Below are positions 1 to 7,757 of a DNA stretch of 25,106 bases, in pieces. Made by a program: the position numbers and the translations under genes. Position 1 is the stretch's first letter. Every line of letters starts with the position of its first letter. Where the stretch lies: positions 1-25,106 of the forward strand of contig CAZEZY010000022.1 in the NCBI GenBank assembly GCA_964516635.1, read 5' to 3'. A model generated the notes under the pieces. The model had not been told where the DNA came from. It did not search any database and was given only the letters and a program-made list of their open reading frames with translations. This DNA comes from CAZEZY01 sp964516635. Lineage in GTDB: Bacteria > Pseudomonadota > Gammaproteobacteria > Burkholderiales > Burkholderiaceae_C.

Positions 1-554
1 TACACGGGGGCATGGGTTTCATCGAGGAAACCGGTGCCGCGCAATACTACCGTGACGCCAAGATCCTGACCATCTACGAAGGCACCACGGCCATCCAGGC
101 GAATGATCTGGTGGGTCGCAAGACGGCCCGGGACGGCGGCCAGGGCGCTCAGGCGCTGGCCCGTCAGATCGAGACCACCGAAGCCGATCTGGTCTCCAGT
201 GGGTCGGCCTCTGCATTGGCCATGCTCAAGCGCCTGAAGGCTGGTCGCGAGGCCTTTCTGGACACGGTCGCCTTCATTGCCGGACAGGCCAAAGCCGACC
301 CCAACGCCATCTACGCCGGCAGCGTCAACTACCTCATGCTGGCCGGTAACCTGATGGCGGGCTGGCAGATGGCGCGTGCCCTGCTGGTGGCCGAGCGAGA
401 AATGGCAGCGGGGAACGACGTGGCATTCATGCAGAGCAAGATCACCACCGCTCGTTTCTACGCCGACCATATCCTCACCCGCGTGCCGGGTCTGCGCGAT
501 GCGATTGTCGAAGGGGCACCCGGCGTGACCGAGATGGCCCTGGACGCGTTCTGA
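1..554 (+). CDS. Acyl-CoA dehydrogenase, C-terminal part (5' truncated by window edge)
   Basis: The reading frame is already open at the window edge (first complete codon at base 3, reading HGGMGFIEETGAAQ) and stops at 552-554. About 183 C-terminal residues are visible. The HGGMGFIEETGAAQ and RDAKILTIYEGTTAIQ stretches are the flavin-binding and active-site region of acyl-CoA dehydrogenases; in this family the Glu of YEGT is the usual catalytic base that takes the alpha proton from the acyl-CoA. The remaining ~130 helical residues resemble the extra C-terminal domain of the larger (about 600-residue) bacterial enzymes, so the protein is probably one of those. Expected role: FAD-dependent alpha,beta-dehydrogenation of an acyl-CoA, passing electrons to ETF. 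Substrate chain length cannot be told. The gene is followed by a strong terminator and so ends its transcription unit. Confidence 0.9.
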   Translation, partial: HGGMGFIEETGAAQYYRDAKILTIYEGTTAIQANDLVGRKTARDGGQGAQALARQIETTEADLVSSGSASALAMLKRLKAGREAFLDTVAFIAGQAKADPNAIYAGSVNYLMLAGNLMAGWQMARALLVAEREMAAGNDVAFMQSKITTARFYADHILTRVPGLRDAIVEGAPGVTEMALDAF

Positions 555-584
555 CACGCTGCCGCGAAGCCGTTCCTTCGGCGA

Positions 585-624
585 CATCACCCTGTCGCTT
601 CACAGACAGGGTGATGGCTTTTTT
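585..624 (+). terminator. Rho-independent terminator after the acyl-CoA dehydrogenase gene
   Basis: A perfect 12-bp inverted repeat, CATCACCCTGTC at 585-596 and GACAGGGTGATG at 605-616, encloses an 8-base loop. GC and then six T residues (619-624) follow. It begins 30 bases after the upstream stop codon and ends 40 bases before the next start, as expected for an intrinsic terminator on the plus strand. It separates the dehydrogenase from the nitronate monooxygenase, which should therefore have its own promoter. Confidence 0.92.
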
Positions 625-663
625 CGGTCCAGAATTTCTGATCAATCACCAGACGGAGACCTC

Positions 664-1617
664 ATGTCCCAATTGCCTCCCGCCCTGCAGCGTGTGCCGT
701 TCCCGGTGATCGGCTCGCCGCTGTTCATCATCAGCAACCCGAAACTGGTTATTGCGCAGTGCAAGGCGGGCATCGTCGGCTCGATGCCGGCGCTCAACGC
801 CCGACCGGCTTCTCAACTGGACGAGTGGCTGGCCGAAATCACCGAAGCCCTTGCTGCGCACGACCAAGCCCACCCGGACCAGCCTGCCGCGCCTTTTGCC
901 ATCAACCAGATCGTGCACAAGAGCAACGATCGGCTGGAGCATGACATGGCCCTCTGCGCCAAGTACCAGGTGCCGATCATCATCACCAGCCTGGGCGCCC
1001 GCGAAGACGTGAACCAGGCCGTTCACCAGTGGGGCGGGGTGGTGCTGCACGACATCATCAACAACTTCTTTGCCCGCAAGGCGATCGAGAAGGGGGCCGA
1101 TGGCCTGATTGCCGTGGCGGCAGGGGCCGGTGGCCACGCGGGCGTCAAAAGCCCCTTCGCGCTGATCCAGGAAATTCGTCAGTGGTTTGACGGCCCGGTG
1201 GCCCTGTCAGGTTCGATTGCCACCGGCGATGCGGTGCTGGCCGCACAGGCCATGGGTGCCGACTTTGCCTACATCGGTTCGGCTTTCATTGCCACCGATG
1301 AAGCCCGAGCGTCTGACGACTACAAGCGCTGCGTGGTTGACAGCAATTCGGACGACATCGTCTACAGCAACCTGTTCACCGGGGTCCATGGCAACTACCT
1401 GAAGCCGTCGATCCGCGCGGCCGGCCTGGACCCCGAGAACCTCCCGGAGAGCGATCCCAGCAAGATGAATTTTGGCGGCGATGCCAAGAAAGCCTGGAAG
1501 GACATCTGGGGTTGTGGCCAGGGCATCGGTGTGGTCGACCGCATCATGCCTGCGGCCGATCTGGTGGCACGGCTGAAACGGGAATACGCCGCCGCCAGAG
1601 CCCGTCTGGCGCTCTGA
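664..1617 (+). CDS. Nitronate monooxygenase (2-nitropropane dioxygenase-like, FMN TIM barrel)
   Basis: A 317-residue protein of the nitronate monooxygenase family: FMN-dependent enzymes that oxidise alkyl nitronates (such as propionate-3-nitronate) to carbonyl compounds and nitrite. Visible marks are the N-terminal PFPVIGSPLFIISNPKLV segment, the barrel strand VPIIITSLGA, the glycine-rich phosphate-binding motif AVAAGAGGHAG at about residues 150-160, and the second phosphate site SGSIATGDAV followed by MGADFAYIGSAFIAT. Length fits the family. The ATG at 664 follows GGAG (655-658) at good spacing. The gene stands alone on its strand, after a terminator and facing miaA 24 bases away. Many family members were assigned by similarity only and may act on other substrates, such as enoyl-ACP-type compounds, so the fold is surer than the reaction. 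Confidence 0.85.
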   Translation: MSQLPPALQRVPFPVIGSPLFIISNPKLVIAQCKAGIVGSMPALNARPASQLDEWLAEITEALAAHDQAHPDQPAAPFAINQIVHKSNDRLEHDMALCAKYQVPIIITSLGAREDVNQAVHQWGGVVLHDIINNFFARKAIEKGADGLIAVAAGAGGHAGVKSPFALIQEIRQWFDGPVALSGSIATGDAVLAAQAMGADFAYIGSAFIATDEARASDDYKRCVVDSNSDDIVYSNLFTGVHGNYLKPSIRAAGLDPENLPESDPSKMNFGGDAKKAWKDIWGCGQGIGVVDRIMPAADLVARLKREYAAARARLAL

Positions 1618-1641
1618 CTCAAGCCCCCGATGGCAACCGTC

Positions 1642-2628
1642 TCAGCGCAGCGCCTGCGCCACGGCGGACAAGGCCGTTGTCATGGCCTCGGGGTGATCAC
1701 AGGCCAGGGCATGACGCCAGGGCATGCTGCGCAACCAGGTCAGCTGGCGTTTGGCCAGTTGCCGGGTGGCCGCTATGCCTTTTTCGCGGAATGAGGCCAT
1801 GTCGGCCGGGGTCAACTCGGCACGCCCTTCCGCTTCCATGCGGTCCAGCGCCTCCCAAGCCTGCCGGTAGCCGACGCAGCGCATGGAGGGGAGATCCAGA
1901 CTCAGATCGCCTCGGTTTCGCAGACGGGTCACCTCTTCAATGAAGCCTTGTTCCAGCATGGCATCGAAGCGCTGGGCAATCCGCTGGTGCAGCCAGGCCC
2001 GGTCTGCCGGCTCCAATGACAGAAAAAAGCCGGGTTGCCCGTCCATCAGGGGAGTGGGGCCATCGTCGGCCATAGGCTTGCGCCGATGAAACGCCGACAA
2101 GGGACGCCCCGTGGCCCCGTAAACCTCGAGTGCCCGTCCGATGCGCTGGGCATCGTTCGGTGCCAGTCGGGCGGCGGTCACCGGATCGACGACTTGCAGC
2201 CGGGCGTGAAGGGCAGGCCATCCCTCGCATCGGGCCTGCGCCTCGATGGCCAACCGCAAGTCGGGCTGGGCCGCAGGCATGTCATCCAGGCCTTCAAACA
2301 GGGCCTTGAAATACAGCATCGTGCCGCCGACCAGCAAGGGCAGTCGGCCACGCTGTCGAATCTGGGTCATGACGCGGCTGGCATCACGGACGAAGGCGGC
2401 CGCGCTGTACGAATCGGTGGGGTCCAGCAGGTCGATGAGGTGGTGCGGCACCTCTGCCCGTTCGGCAGGTGTGGGCTTGGCGGTGCCAATGTCCATCCCC
2501 CGATAGACCAGCGCCGAATCCACGCTGACGATCTCGCAGGGGTGCTGCCTGGCCAGTGCGAGGGCCAGCGCGGTTTTGCCGGATGCCGTGGGGCCGGCAA
2601 TGGCCACCCAGGAAATGGCAGGGGTCAT
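1642..2628 (-). CDS. miaA: tRNA dimethylallyltransferase MiaA
   Basis: A 328-residue MiaA, which transfers the dimethylallyl group to N6 of A37 in tRNAs that read codons starting with U; this is the first step toward ms2i6A. Diagnostic features are the P-loop GPTASGKT at residues 12-19, VSVDSALVYRGMDIGTAKP soon after, HHLIDLLDPTDSYSAAAF, LLVGGTMLYFKAL, and the late motif MRCVGYRQAWE with the tRNA-contact region KRQLTWLR near the C-terminus. The ATG (2626-2628) overlaps the stop of the upstream MFS gene as ATGA, so the two are translationally coupled. It converges on the nitronate monooxygenase gene with a 24-base gap that holds no hairpin. Confidence 0.96.
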   Translation of the reverse strand: MTPAISWVAIAGPTASGKTALALALARQHPCEIVSVDSALVYRGMDIGTAKPTPAERAEVPHHLIDLLDPTDSYSAAAFVRDASRVMTQIRQRGRLPLLVGGTMLYFKALFEGLDDMPAAQPDLRLAIEAQARCEGWPALHARLQVVDPVTAARLAPNDAQRIGRALEVYGATGRPLSAFHRRKPMADDGPTPLMDGQPGFFLSLEPADRAWLHQRIAQRFDAMLEQGFIEEVTRLRNRGDLSLDLPSMRCVGYRQAWEALDRMEAEGRAELTPADMASFREKGIAATRQLAKRQLTWLRSMPWRHALACDHPEAMTTALSAVAQALR

Positions 2629-3878
2629 GATCCTGTCCGGTCCACTCGCTGGGGGGCCGCGCTCACGTCACCGTAACGCCGTACCAGGGTCCAGGCCACC
2701 AGGGCGATGATCACACTCCAGAACCAGATGCCATTGGTCAGCGGCAACACGGTGGCCGCTTCTGCTGACGACATGCGGTTGCCCAGCCAGGTTCCCATGG
2801 CGAAGGCCCCCACCATCATGGTGAAGCCGCTCAGCGCCGAGGCAGCCCCGGCAGCTTGAGGAAACGGGGCCACCGCACCGCTCTGGCCGCAAGGCTGATG
2901 CACGCCGTGGGCCAGCATGAACAGGTAATAAGGCAGCATGATGGCCCAGGTGTTCTGCCAGCCGGCCCATGCCAGGACCCCCATGAGGGTCCCCCCAGCG
3001 AGGGTGAAGCCCGCCGCCAGGCCCACGGTGCGCCGGATACCGAGCCGTGGAATCAGCCGGCGACACACCACCGTCCCGAGGATGTAGCTGCAGGTCATGG
3101 ACAGCATCAGCAGACCGTATTGCGGCTGACTCAGACCGATCACGTTGATGAACACGAATGACGAGGTGGCCAGGAACGTGAACAGGCCGCAGTACGAGGT
3201 GGTGGCCAGCAACGTGAAGGTCCAGTAGGTCGGGTGTTGCACGATCTGGTGCCAGACCCGGAACATTTCCCGGGGTTGCAGCGCCCGTGGGTTCGTCGCT
3301 GTCAGGGTTTCCGTGAATCGAAGGCTCAGAAACACAAGGGACAGCGCGCCAAACACGGCCAGCGCTGCCAGGGTGACTCGCCACCCCAGCCATTGGGCGA
3401 GGAGGCCGCCGATCGGCGCGCTCATGCAGGCCAGCACACCCAGCCCGGTCAGCCCCTTCGACATCATCCTCGCCCCCTCGGCGGGTGTGTAGAGGTCGCG
3501 AACAATGGCGCGGGCACACATCACGGCGGCGCCCATGGCGGCGCCCTGTACGGAGCGCCACACCAGCAACTGCTCCATGCTGGCCGCAAACACACTGCCG
3601 ATCGAGGCCAGGGTGAAGGCGGCCATCCCCCAGAGGAGCACCGGCCGACGACCGTACCGGTCCGACAGCGGGCCCCACACCAGCTGGGACATCCCAAACG
3701 CCAGCAGCAGGGCCGTCAGGGTGAGCTGGGCCTGATGCATGGAGGCGCCAAAGCCGGTGGTCAGGGCGGGAAGGGCGGGAAGGTAGAGGTCGGTGGCGAT
3801 GGGCTGGATGCCCAGCAGCAGCGCCAGGGCGATCACGATGGTGCCCGGACTCATGGGGGAGGCGCGTTCAACGGTCAT
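2625..3878 (-). CDS. Bcr/CflA-family multidrug efflux MFS transporter
   Basis: A 417-residue inner-membrane protein with about 12 hydrophobic helices. It is placed in the Bcr/CflA (drug:H+ antiporter-1) branch of the major facilitator superfamily by IQPIATDLYLPALPAL in helix 1 and the loop 2-3 motif WGPLSDRYGRRPVLL (around residues 68-82). A second conserved stretch, GAAVMCARAIVRDLY, is the usual helix 4 signature of this group. Members export chloramphenicol, bicyclomycin or similar compounds; substrate cannot be inferred here. The ATG at 3878 is used here; a second in-frame ATG eight codons later is possible. The gene is first in a two-gene unit with miaA and diverges from the HIT gene across a 62-base gap. 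Confidence 0.9.
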   Translation of the reverse strand: MTVERASPMSPGTIVIALALLLGIQPIATDLYLPALPALTTGFGASMHQAQLTLTALLLAFGMSQLVWGPLSDRYGRRPVLLWGMAAFTLASIGSVFAASMEQLLVWRSVQGAAMGAAVMCARAIVRDLYTPAEGARMMSKGLTGLGVLACMSAPIGGLLAQWLGWRVTLAALAVFGALSLVFLSLRFTETLTATNPRALQPREMFRVWHQIVQHPTYWTFTLLATTSYCGLFTFLATSSFVFINVIGLSQPQYGLLMLSMTCSYILGTVVCRRLIPRLGIRRTVGLAAGFTLAGGTLMGVLAWAGWQNTWAIMLPYYLFMLAHGVHQPCGQSGAVAPFPQAAGAASALSGFTMMVGAFAMGTWLGNRMSSAEAATVLPLTNGIWFWSVIIALVAWTLVRRYGDVSAAPQRVDRTGS

Positions 3879-3940
3879 TCAGGCGAGGTTAACAGATGGG
3901 CTGGGGCACAATCGGGGAAAGCATCCGACAGGAGACCGAA

Positions 3941-4345
3941 TTGACACGAAGCGTCTTTAGCCGCATTGCCAACCGCGAACTGCCTGCGGCCATCGTTTAT
4001 GAAGACGACACCATTTTTGCCTTCATGGATGCCGGTCAGTGCAACCCCGGTCATGTGCTGGTGGCGCCCAAACAGCAGGTCGAGACGCTGATGGAGCTTG
4101 ATGATGCGGTGGTTGCCCAGCTGTTCACCGTCGCGGCCCGGGTGGCCCGTGCGGTCCAGGCCGCTTTCGAGCCCGAAGGCATGACGCTCTTGCAGACCAA
4201 CAAACCTGCCGGTTGGCAGACCGTGCCTCATGTGCATGTGCACGTGCTGCCACGGTACGCCGATGACGGGGTGGGGCTGGTCTGGCCCCGCAAGGATCCC
4301 TCTCTGGAGACCCTGCAGGCCTATGCAGACCGCATTCGGCTCTGA
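3941..4345 (+). CDS. HIT-family (histidine triad) nucleotide hydrolase
   Basis: A 134-residue protein with the histidine triad VPHVHVHVLPR, the three histidines at residues 97, 99 and 101. The HINT/Fhit-like core is intact: VFSRIANRELPAAIVYEDD, FMDAGQCNPGHVLVAPK, LLQTNKPAGWQ. HIT proteins hydrolyse nucleoside phosphoramidates or dinucleotide polyphosphates by way of a nucleotidyl-histidine. The start is taken as TTG at 3941 because AGGAG (3930-3934) lies six bases before it and the homologous region begins there. An in-frame ATG at 3896 would add 15 unlike residues, and a CACAAT -10-like element at 3907-3912 lies downstream of that ATG. The usual Asn-Gly before the triad reads Asn-Lys here. 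It faces mutL with a 12-base gap. Confidence 0.9.
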   Translation: MTRSVFSRIANRELPAAIVYEDDTIFAFMDAGQCNPGHVLVAPKQQVETLMELDDAVVAQLFTVAARVARAVQAAFEPEGMTLLQTNKPAGWQTVPHVHVHVLPRYADDGVGLVWPRKDPSLETLQAYADRIRL

Positions 4346-4357
4346 GGCCGTCGAGCG

Positions 4358-6205
4358 TCATCGGCCGCGCAAAAACAGGGTGTCCAGTTCCTTGAGGGTC
4401 AGCTGTCGCCAGGTGGGTCGACCGTGGTTGCACTGGTCGCTGCGCTCGGTGGCTTCCATCTGCCGCAGGAGGGCATTCATTTCATCGAGGGTGAGGCGGC
4501 GGTTCGCCCGCACCGCGCCATGGCAGGCCATGGTGGCGAGCAATTCGTTCCGTGCTCTCTGGATCACGGTGGCCGCATCGTGCTGAGCCAGTTCGGCCAA
4601 CACGCTGCGAGCGAGTTCCACGGCGTTGCCCTGAACGAGAGAGGCGGGAACCGCCCGGACCGCCAGGGTCTGCATGGCCATGGGAGTCACATCCAGGCCC
4701 AGCCGGGAGAGGGTGGACAAGTGGGTTTCGACCGCTGCCATTTCCGTGGGGGTGGCCGCAAAGGTCGCAGGTATCAGCAGTGGTTGGCCGGCCAGTGGCT
4801 GGTCGCCAGCCGTGTCCATCTGCCGCTTCAGACGCTCGTAGACGATGCGCTCATGGGCAGCATGCATGTCCACCAGCACCAGGCCATGAGCGTTTTCGGC
4901 GAGTACATAGATGCCATGGAGTTGAGCGATGGCACGGCCCAGGGGCCATTCGGCAGACGGGGTGGGATCGGGTGGTACGCTGGGCCTGTCTGTGGCGGTC
5001 GACCACAGGGCAGACACGTCTCGTACCACATGCCCAGCGGGCGCTGATACATCCAGCCCCATCTGCTGGGATGGCCGGCCCCACAGGGTGGACGAGTCAG
5101 GCTGCGGTGTGGCAACCGGCTGCGGGTTGGCCTGGGCAACCATAGGCACCTGAGAGCGCGGAACGGCCAGTGCGTTTTCGATGGCCCGCCTGACGGCCTG
5201 ATGGACTTCCCGGCTGTCGCGGAACCGCACCTCGATCTTGGTGGGGTGCACGTTCACGTCCACCCGCGTCGGGTCGATCTCGACAAACAGCGCGTAGACC
5301 GGCTGTCGTTGCCCATGCAGCACATCTTCGTAAGCGCTGCGTGCCGCATGGGTGATGACCTTGTCACGCACAAAACGGCCATTCACATAAGCGAATTGGC
5401 GGTCGGCACGGGACCGGGCCGCATCAGGCAGGCCGACATGTCCCCAGACGCGCAGGCCTGCACCCTCCCATTGCACCGCCATCCCTTCCTTCAGGAAGTC
5501 GTCACCGAGCACATCGGCCAGCCTTTGCCACATGGCCAGGGTGGCATCGGTTTGCGTGGTGTTTTGCGCCCGCCATTGCTCCGAAAGACGGCCGTCGTGC
5601 CAGACGGAAAATCCGACATCGGGTCGGGCCAGCGCGTGCCGGCGAACGGCTTCCAGGCAATGTGCCAGTTCTGTGGCGTCGGTCTTGAGGAACTTGCGGC
5701 GTGCCGGGGTGGCATAGAAGAGTTCCCGCACTTCCACCGTCGTGCCCTGGGTTCGAGCGGCTGGTGTGATTTCACCGGTTCGGCCTTGAAGCAGCCAGGC
5801 GTGAGCGTCCGTCGCATCCCTGCAGCGAGACAACAGGCTGACATCCGCAATCGAATGAATGGCCGCCAGGGCTTCGCCACGGAAGCCCATGGTGTCGACG
5901 GACTCGAGTTCGGCGAGATTGCGTATCTTGCTGGTGGCATGGCGCCGCAGTGCCGTTGCCAGTTCGTCACGCGGAATGCCGTAGCCATCGTCTTCGACGG
6001 CGATCAGGCGAACGCCACCGGCCTGAAGCCGCACGGTGATCTGGGTGGCACCTGCGTCGAGGGCGTTGTCAACCAGTTCGCGCACCACCGAAGCCGGGCG
6101 TTCGACCACTTCGCCAGCGGCGATCTGGCTGATCAGTTCATCCGGCAGTTCCTGGATGGGGCGGCGTGGTTGCAGGTGGGGGCGGGACGGGCTGGTGTGG
6201 TTCAC
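4358..6205 (-). CDS. mutL: DNA mismatch repair protein MutL (endonuclease type)
   Basis: A 615-residue MutL. The GHKL ATPase half shows ELISQIAAGEVVERPASVV, catalytic Glu43 in RELVDNALDAGA, EDDGYGI at 71-77 and GFRGEAL at 107-113. A Pro/Ser-rich linker leads to the C-terminal dimerisation domain, which carries DMHAAHERIVYE at about 445-456, i.e. DMHA(X)2E(X)4E, and CNHGRPTW near residue 590. These are the metal-site motifs of the nicking MutL class, as in Neisseria, so repair here probably does not depend on MutH. The start is GTG (6203-6205). No in-frame ATG exists upstream or before the conserved core, there is no Shine-Dalgarno sequence, and TACAAT sits six bases ahead, suggesting a leaderless message. 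Confidence 0.96.
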   Translation of the reverse strand: MNHTSPSRPHLQPRRPIQELPDELISQIAAGEVVERPASVVRELVDNALDAGATQITVRLQAGGVRLIAVEDDGYGIPRDELATALRRHATSKIRNLAELESVDTMGFRGEALAAIHSIADVSLLSRCRDATDAHAWLLQGRTGEITPAARTQGTTVEVRELFYATPARRKFLKTDATELAHCLEAVRRHALARPDVGFSVWHDGRLSEQWRAQNTTQTDATLAMWQRLADVLGDDFLKEGMAVQWEGAGLRVWGHVGLPDAARSRADRQFAYVNGRFVRDKVITHAARSAYEDVLHGQRQPVYALFVEIDPTRVDVNVHPTKIEVRFRDSREVHQAVRRAIENALAVPRSQVPMVAQANPQPVATPQPDSSTLWGRPSQQMGLDVSAPAGHVVRDVSALWSTATDRPSVPPDPTPSAEWPLGRAIAQLHGIYVLAENAHGLVLVDMHAAHERIVYERLKRQMDTAGDQPLAGQPLLIPATFAATPTEMAAVETHLSTLSRLGLDVTPMAMQTLAVRAVPASLVQGNAVELARSVLAELAQHDAATVIQRARNELLATMACHGAVRANRRLTLDEMNALLRQMEATERSDQCNHGRPTWRQLTLKELDTLFLRGR

Positions 6206-6211
6206 CAGACA

Positions 6212-6217
6212 ATTGTA
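6212..6217 (-). promoter_or_regulatory. Candidate -10 element of mutL (leaderless)
   Basis: Read on the minus strand, TACAAT (5 of 6 matches to TATAAT) ends six bases before the mutL GTG. Transcription would start at or next to the start codon. No convincing -35 hexamer is visible 16-18 bases upstream, so the assignment rests on the -10 match and the absence of a ribosome-binding site. Confidence 0.4.
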
Positions 6218-6292
6218 GGAGGTGGGTTGTCCAGCGTGAGTGCTCCAGGATGACTGGCACCCCTTGCTGTCGCAGATGCGTGTAAACCCCAG

Positions 6293-6321
6293 TGGAATGA
6301 ATTAATAAGCAAACATATTAT
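6293..6321 (+). promoter_or_regulatory. Candidate promoter of the ring-hydroxylating oxygenase genes
   Basis: TATTAT at 6316-6321 (5 of 6 matches) lies 17 bases after TGGAAT at 6293-6298 (3 of 6 matches to TTGACA), inside an AT-rich island that stands out from the GC-rich surroundings. A short dyad, TAATA at 6303-6307 and TATTA at 6316-6320, overlaps the -10 and could be an operator. Expected transcription start is near 6328, leaving about 20 bases of leader. Confidence 0.45.
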
Positions 6322-6349
6322 CCAGTCAGATCATAGCCGGGAATTGTCA

Positions 6350-7744
6350 TTGAACGCTCACATCGAACCAACCCTGCACAGTCGCTGGCCAGCGCAGGCG
6401 GGTTCCAGCCGGATTCCTTTCTGGGCCTACACCGACCCCGCTGTTTACCAGCGCGAACTGGATCGGCTGTTTTACGGCCCCCACTGGTGTTACGTGGGCC
6501 TCGAAGCCGAAATCCCGAAGCCCGGCGACTTCAAGCTCAGCTGGGTGGGGGAGCGCCAGGTCATCATGGTGCGGGACCGGGTGGCCCCAAAGGATCGCGC
6601 CACGGACCCTGGCATTCGCGTGGTGGAGAACCGCTGCGCCCACCGGGGTGTGCGCTTTTGCCAGGAACCGCACGGGCATGCGCGCAGCTTTGTCTGTCCC
6701 TACCATCAGTGGACCTACAAACTCAACGGTGACCTGGCTGGCCTGCCGTTCAAGGACGGCGTGAAGGTCGTGACCGAGCAGGGTGACTGCGTCAATGGCG
6801 GTATGCCGCCCGACTTCGACCTGAAGCAGAACGGCCTGACCCGACTGCGCGTGGCGGTGTTGCACGGGCTGGTGTTTGCCACTTTCAGCCCGGAGGCCGA
6901 ACCGCTGTGCGACTACCTGGGGCCGCAGATTCTGCCCTGGCTGGACCGCCTCTTTCAGGGCCCCGACGGTTCTCGCGAGCTCACCCTCCTGGGCTACAAC
7001 CGCCAGCGCATTCCGGGCAACTGGAAGCTGATGATGGAGAACATCAAGGACCCCTATCACCCGGGCCTGCTCCACACCTGGTTTGTGACCTTCGGTCTGT
7101 GGCGTGCCGACCAGAAAAGCCGCATGGTGATGGACGAACACGGTCGTCACGCGGTGATGATCTCCCGCCGCAACGACGGCGGGCAGGGTCCTGCCAAAGG
7201 CTCCGGCGTGACCACCGACGTGACCGATGGCGTGAACAGCTTCAAGGCCAACATGACGCTCAACGATCCGCGGTTGCTCGACGTGGTCCCCGAGCCGTGG
7301 TGGACGGTGCCCGATCCGAGTCAGCCGGACCAGACGATCACGCCGACGGTCACCATGATCACCCTGTTTCCGAGCCTCATCGTCCAGCAGCAGGTCAACT
7401 CACTGTCTACCCGGCACATTCAGCCCCGAGGCAACGGCAGCTTTGACTTCGTCTGGACCCATTTCGGTTTTGCAGACGACACCCCCGAAATGACCCAGCG
7501 GCGCCTGCGGCAGGCCAACCTGTTTGGCCCGGCCGGGTTTGTGAGTGCCGACGATGGCGAGGTGATCGAATTCAGCCAGGACGGCTTCGCGCAGTGGAAC
7601 AGCGACGGCCTGGGCCAGGGCCACACCCTGTGTGAACTGGGTGGCAAGGCAGCCGGGGTGGGTGAACCGCCCACGGAGCACATGGTCACCGAAACGCTGA
7701 TCCGGTCCATGTACGACTACTGGAAAAAGGCGATGGCCCTCTGA
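6350..7744 (+). CDS. Rieske ring-hydroxylating oxygenase, large (alpha) subunit, NagG/AndAc type
   Basis: A 464-residue terminal oxygenase subunit. The Rieske [2Fe-2S] ligands are C96, H98, C116 and H119 (ENRCAHRG then VCPYHQW). The mononuclear iron site is H237 and H242 in NIKDPYHPGLLHTW, with D234 as the bridging aspartate. The segments FYGPHWCYVGLEAEIPKPGD, GYNRQRIPGNWKLM, FGLWRADQKS and QQQVNSLSTRHIQP closely resemble what I recall of salicylate 5-hydroxylase NagG and anthranilate dioxygenase AndAc, so an aromatic carboxylate is the likely substrate, but which one is unproven. The stretch RDRVAPKDRATDPGIRVVEN appears several residues longer than in those relatives. No ATG or GTG start exists; TTG at 6350 is preferred because GGGA (6339-6342) lies seven bases ahead, with TTG at 6344 as alternative. 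The small subunit gene follows 13 bases later. Confidence 0.88.
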   Translation: MNAHIEPTLHSRWPAQAGSSRIPFWAYTDPAVYQRELDRLFYGPHWCYVGLEAEIPKPGDFKLSWVGERQVIMVRDRVAPKDRATDPGIRVVENRCAHRGVRFCQEPHGHARSFVCPYHQWTYKLNGDLAGLPFKDGVKVVTEQGDCVNGGMPPDFDLKQNGLTRLRVAVLHGLVFATFSPEAEPLCDYLGPQILPWLDRLFQGPDGSRELTLLGYNRQRIPGNWKLMMENIKDPYHPGLLHTWFVTFGLWRADQKSRMVMDEHGRHAVMISRRNDGGQGPAKGSGVTTDVTDGVNSFKANMTLNDPRLLDVVPEPWWTVPDPSQPDQTITPTVTMITLFPSLIVQQQVNSLSTRHIQPRGNGSFDFVWTHFGFADDTPEMTQRRLRQANLFGPAGFVSADDGEVIEFSQDGFAQWNSDGLGQGHTLCELGGKAAGVGEPPTEHMVTETLIRSMYDYWKKAMAL

Positions 7745-7757
7745 TATTGCCTGGACA

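Noticed and set aside
5201..6253. A 350-codon plus-strand open frame opposite mutL
   Set aside because: It has shadow composition, no motif, and mutL is complete on the other strand.
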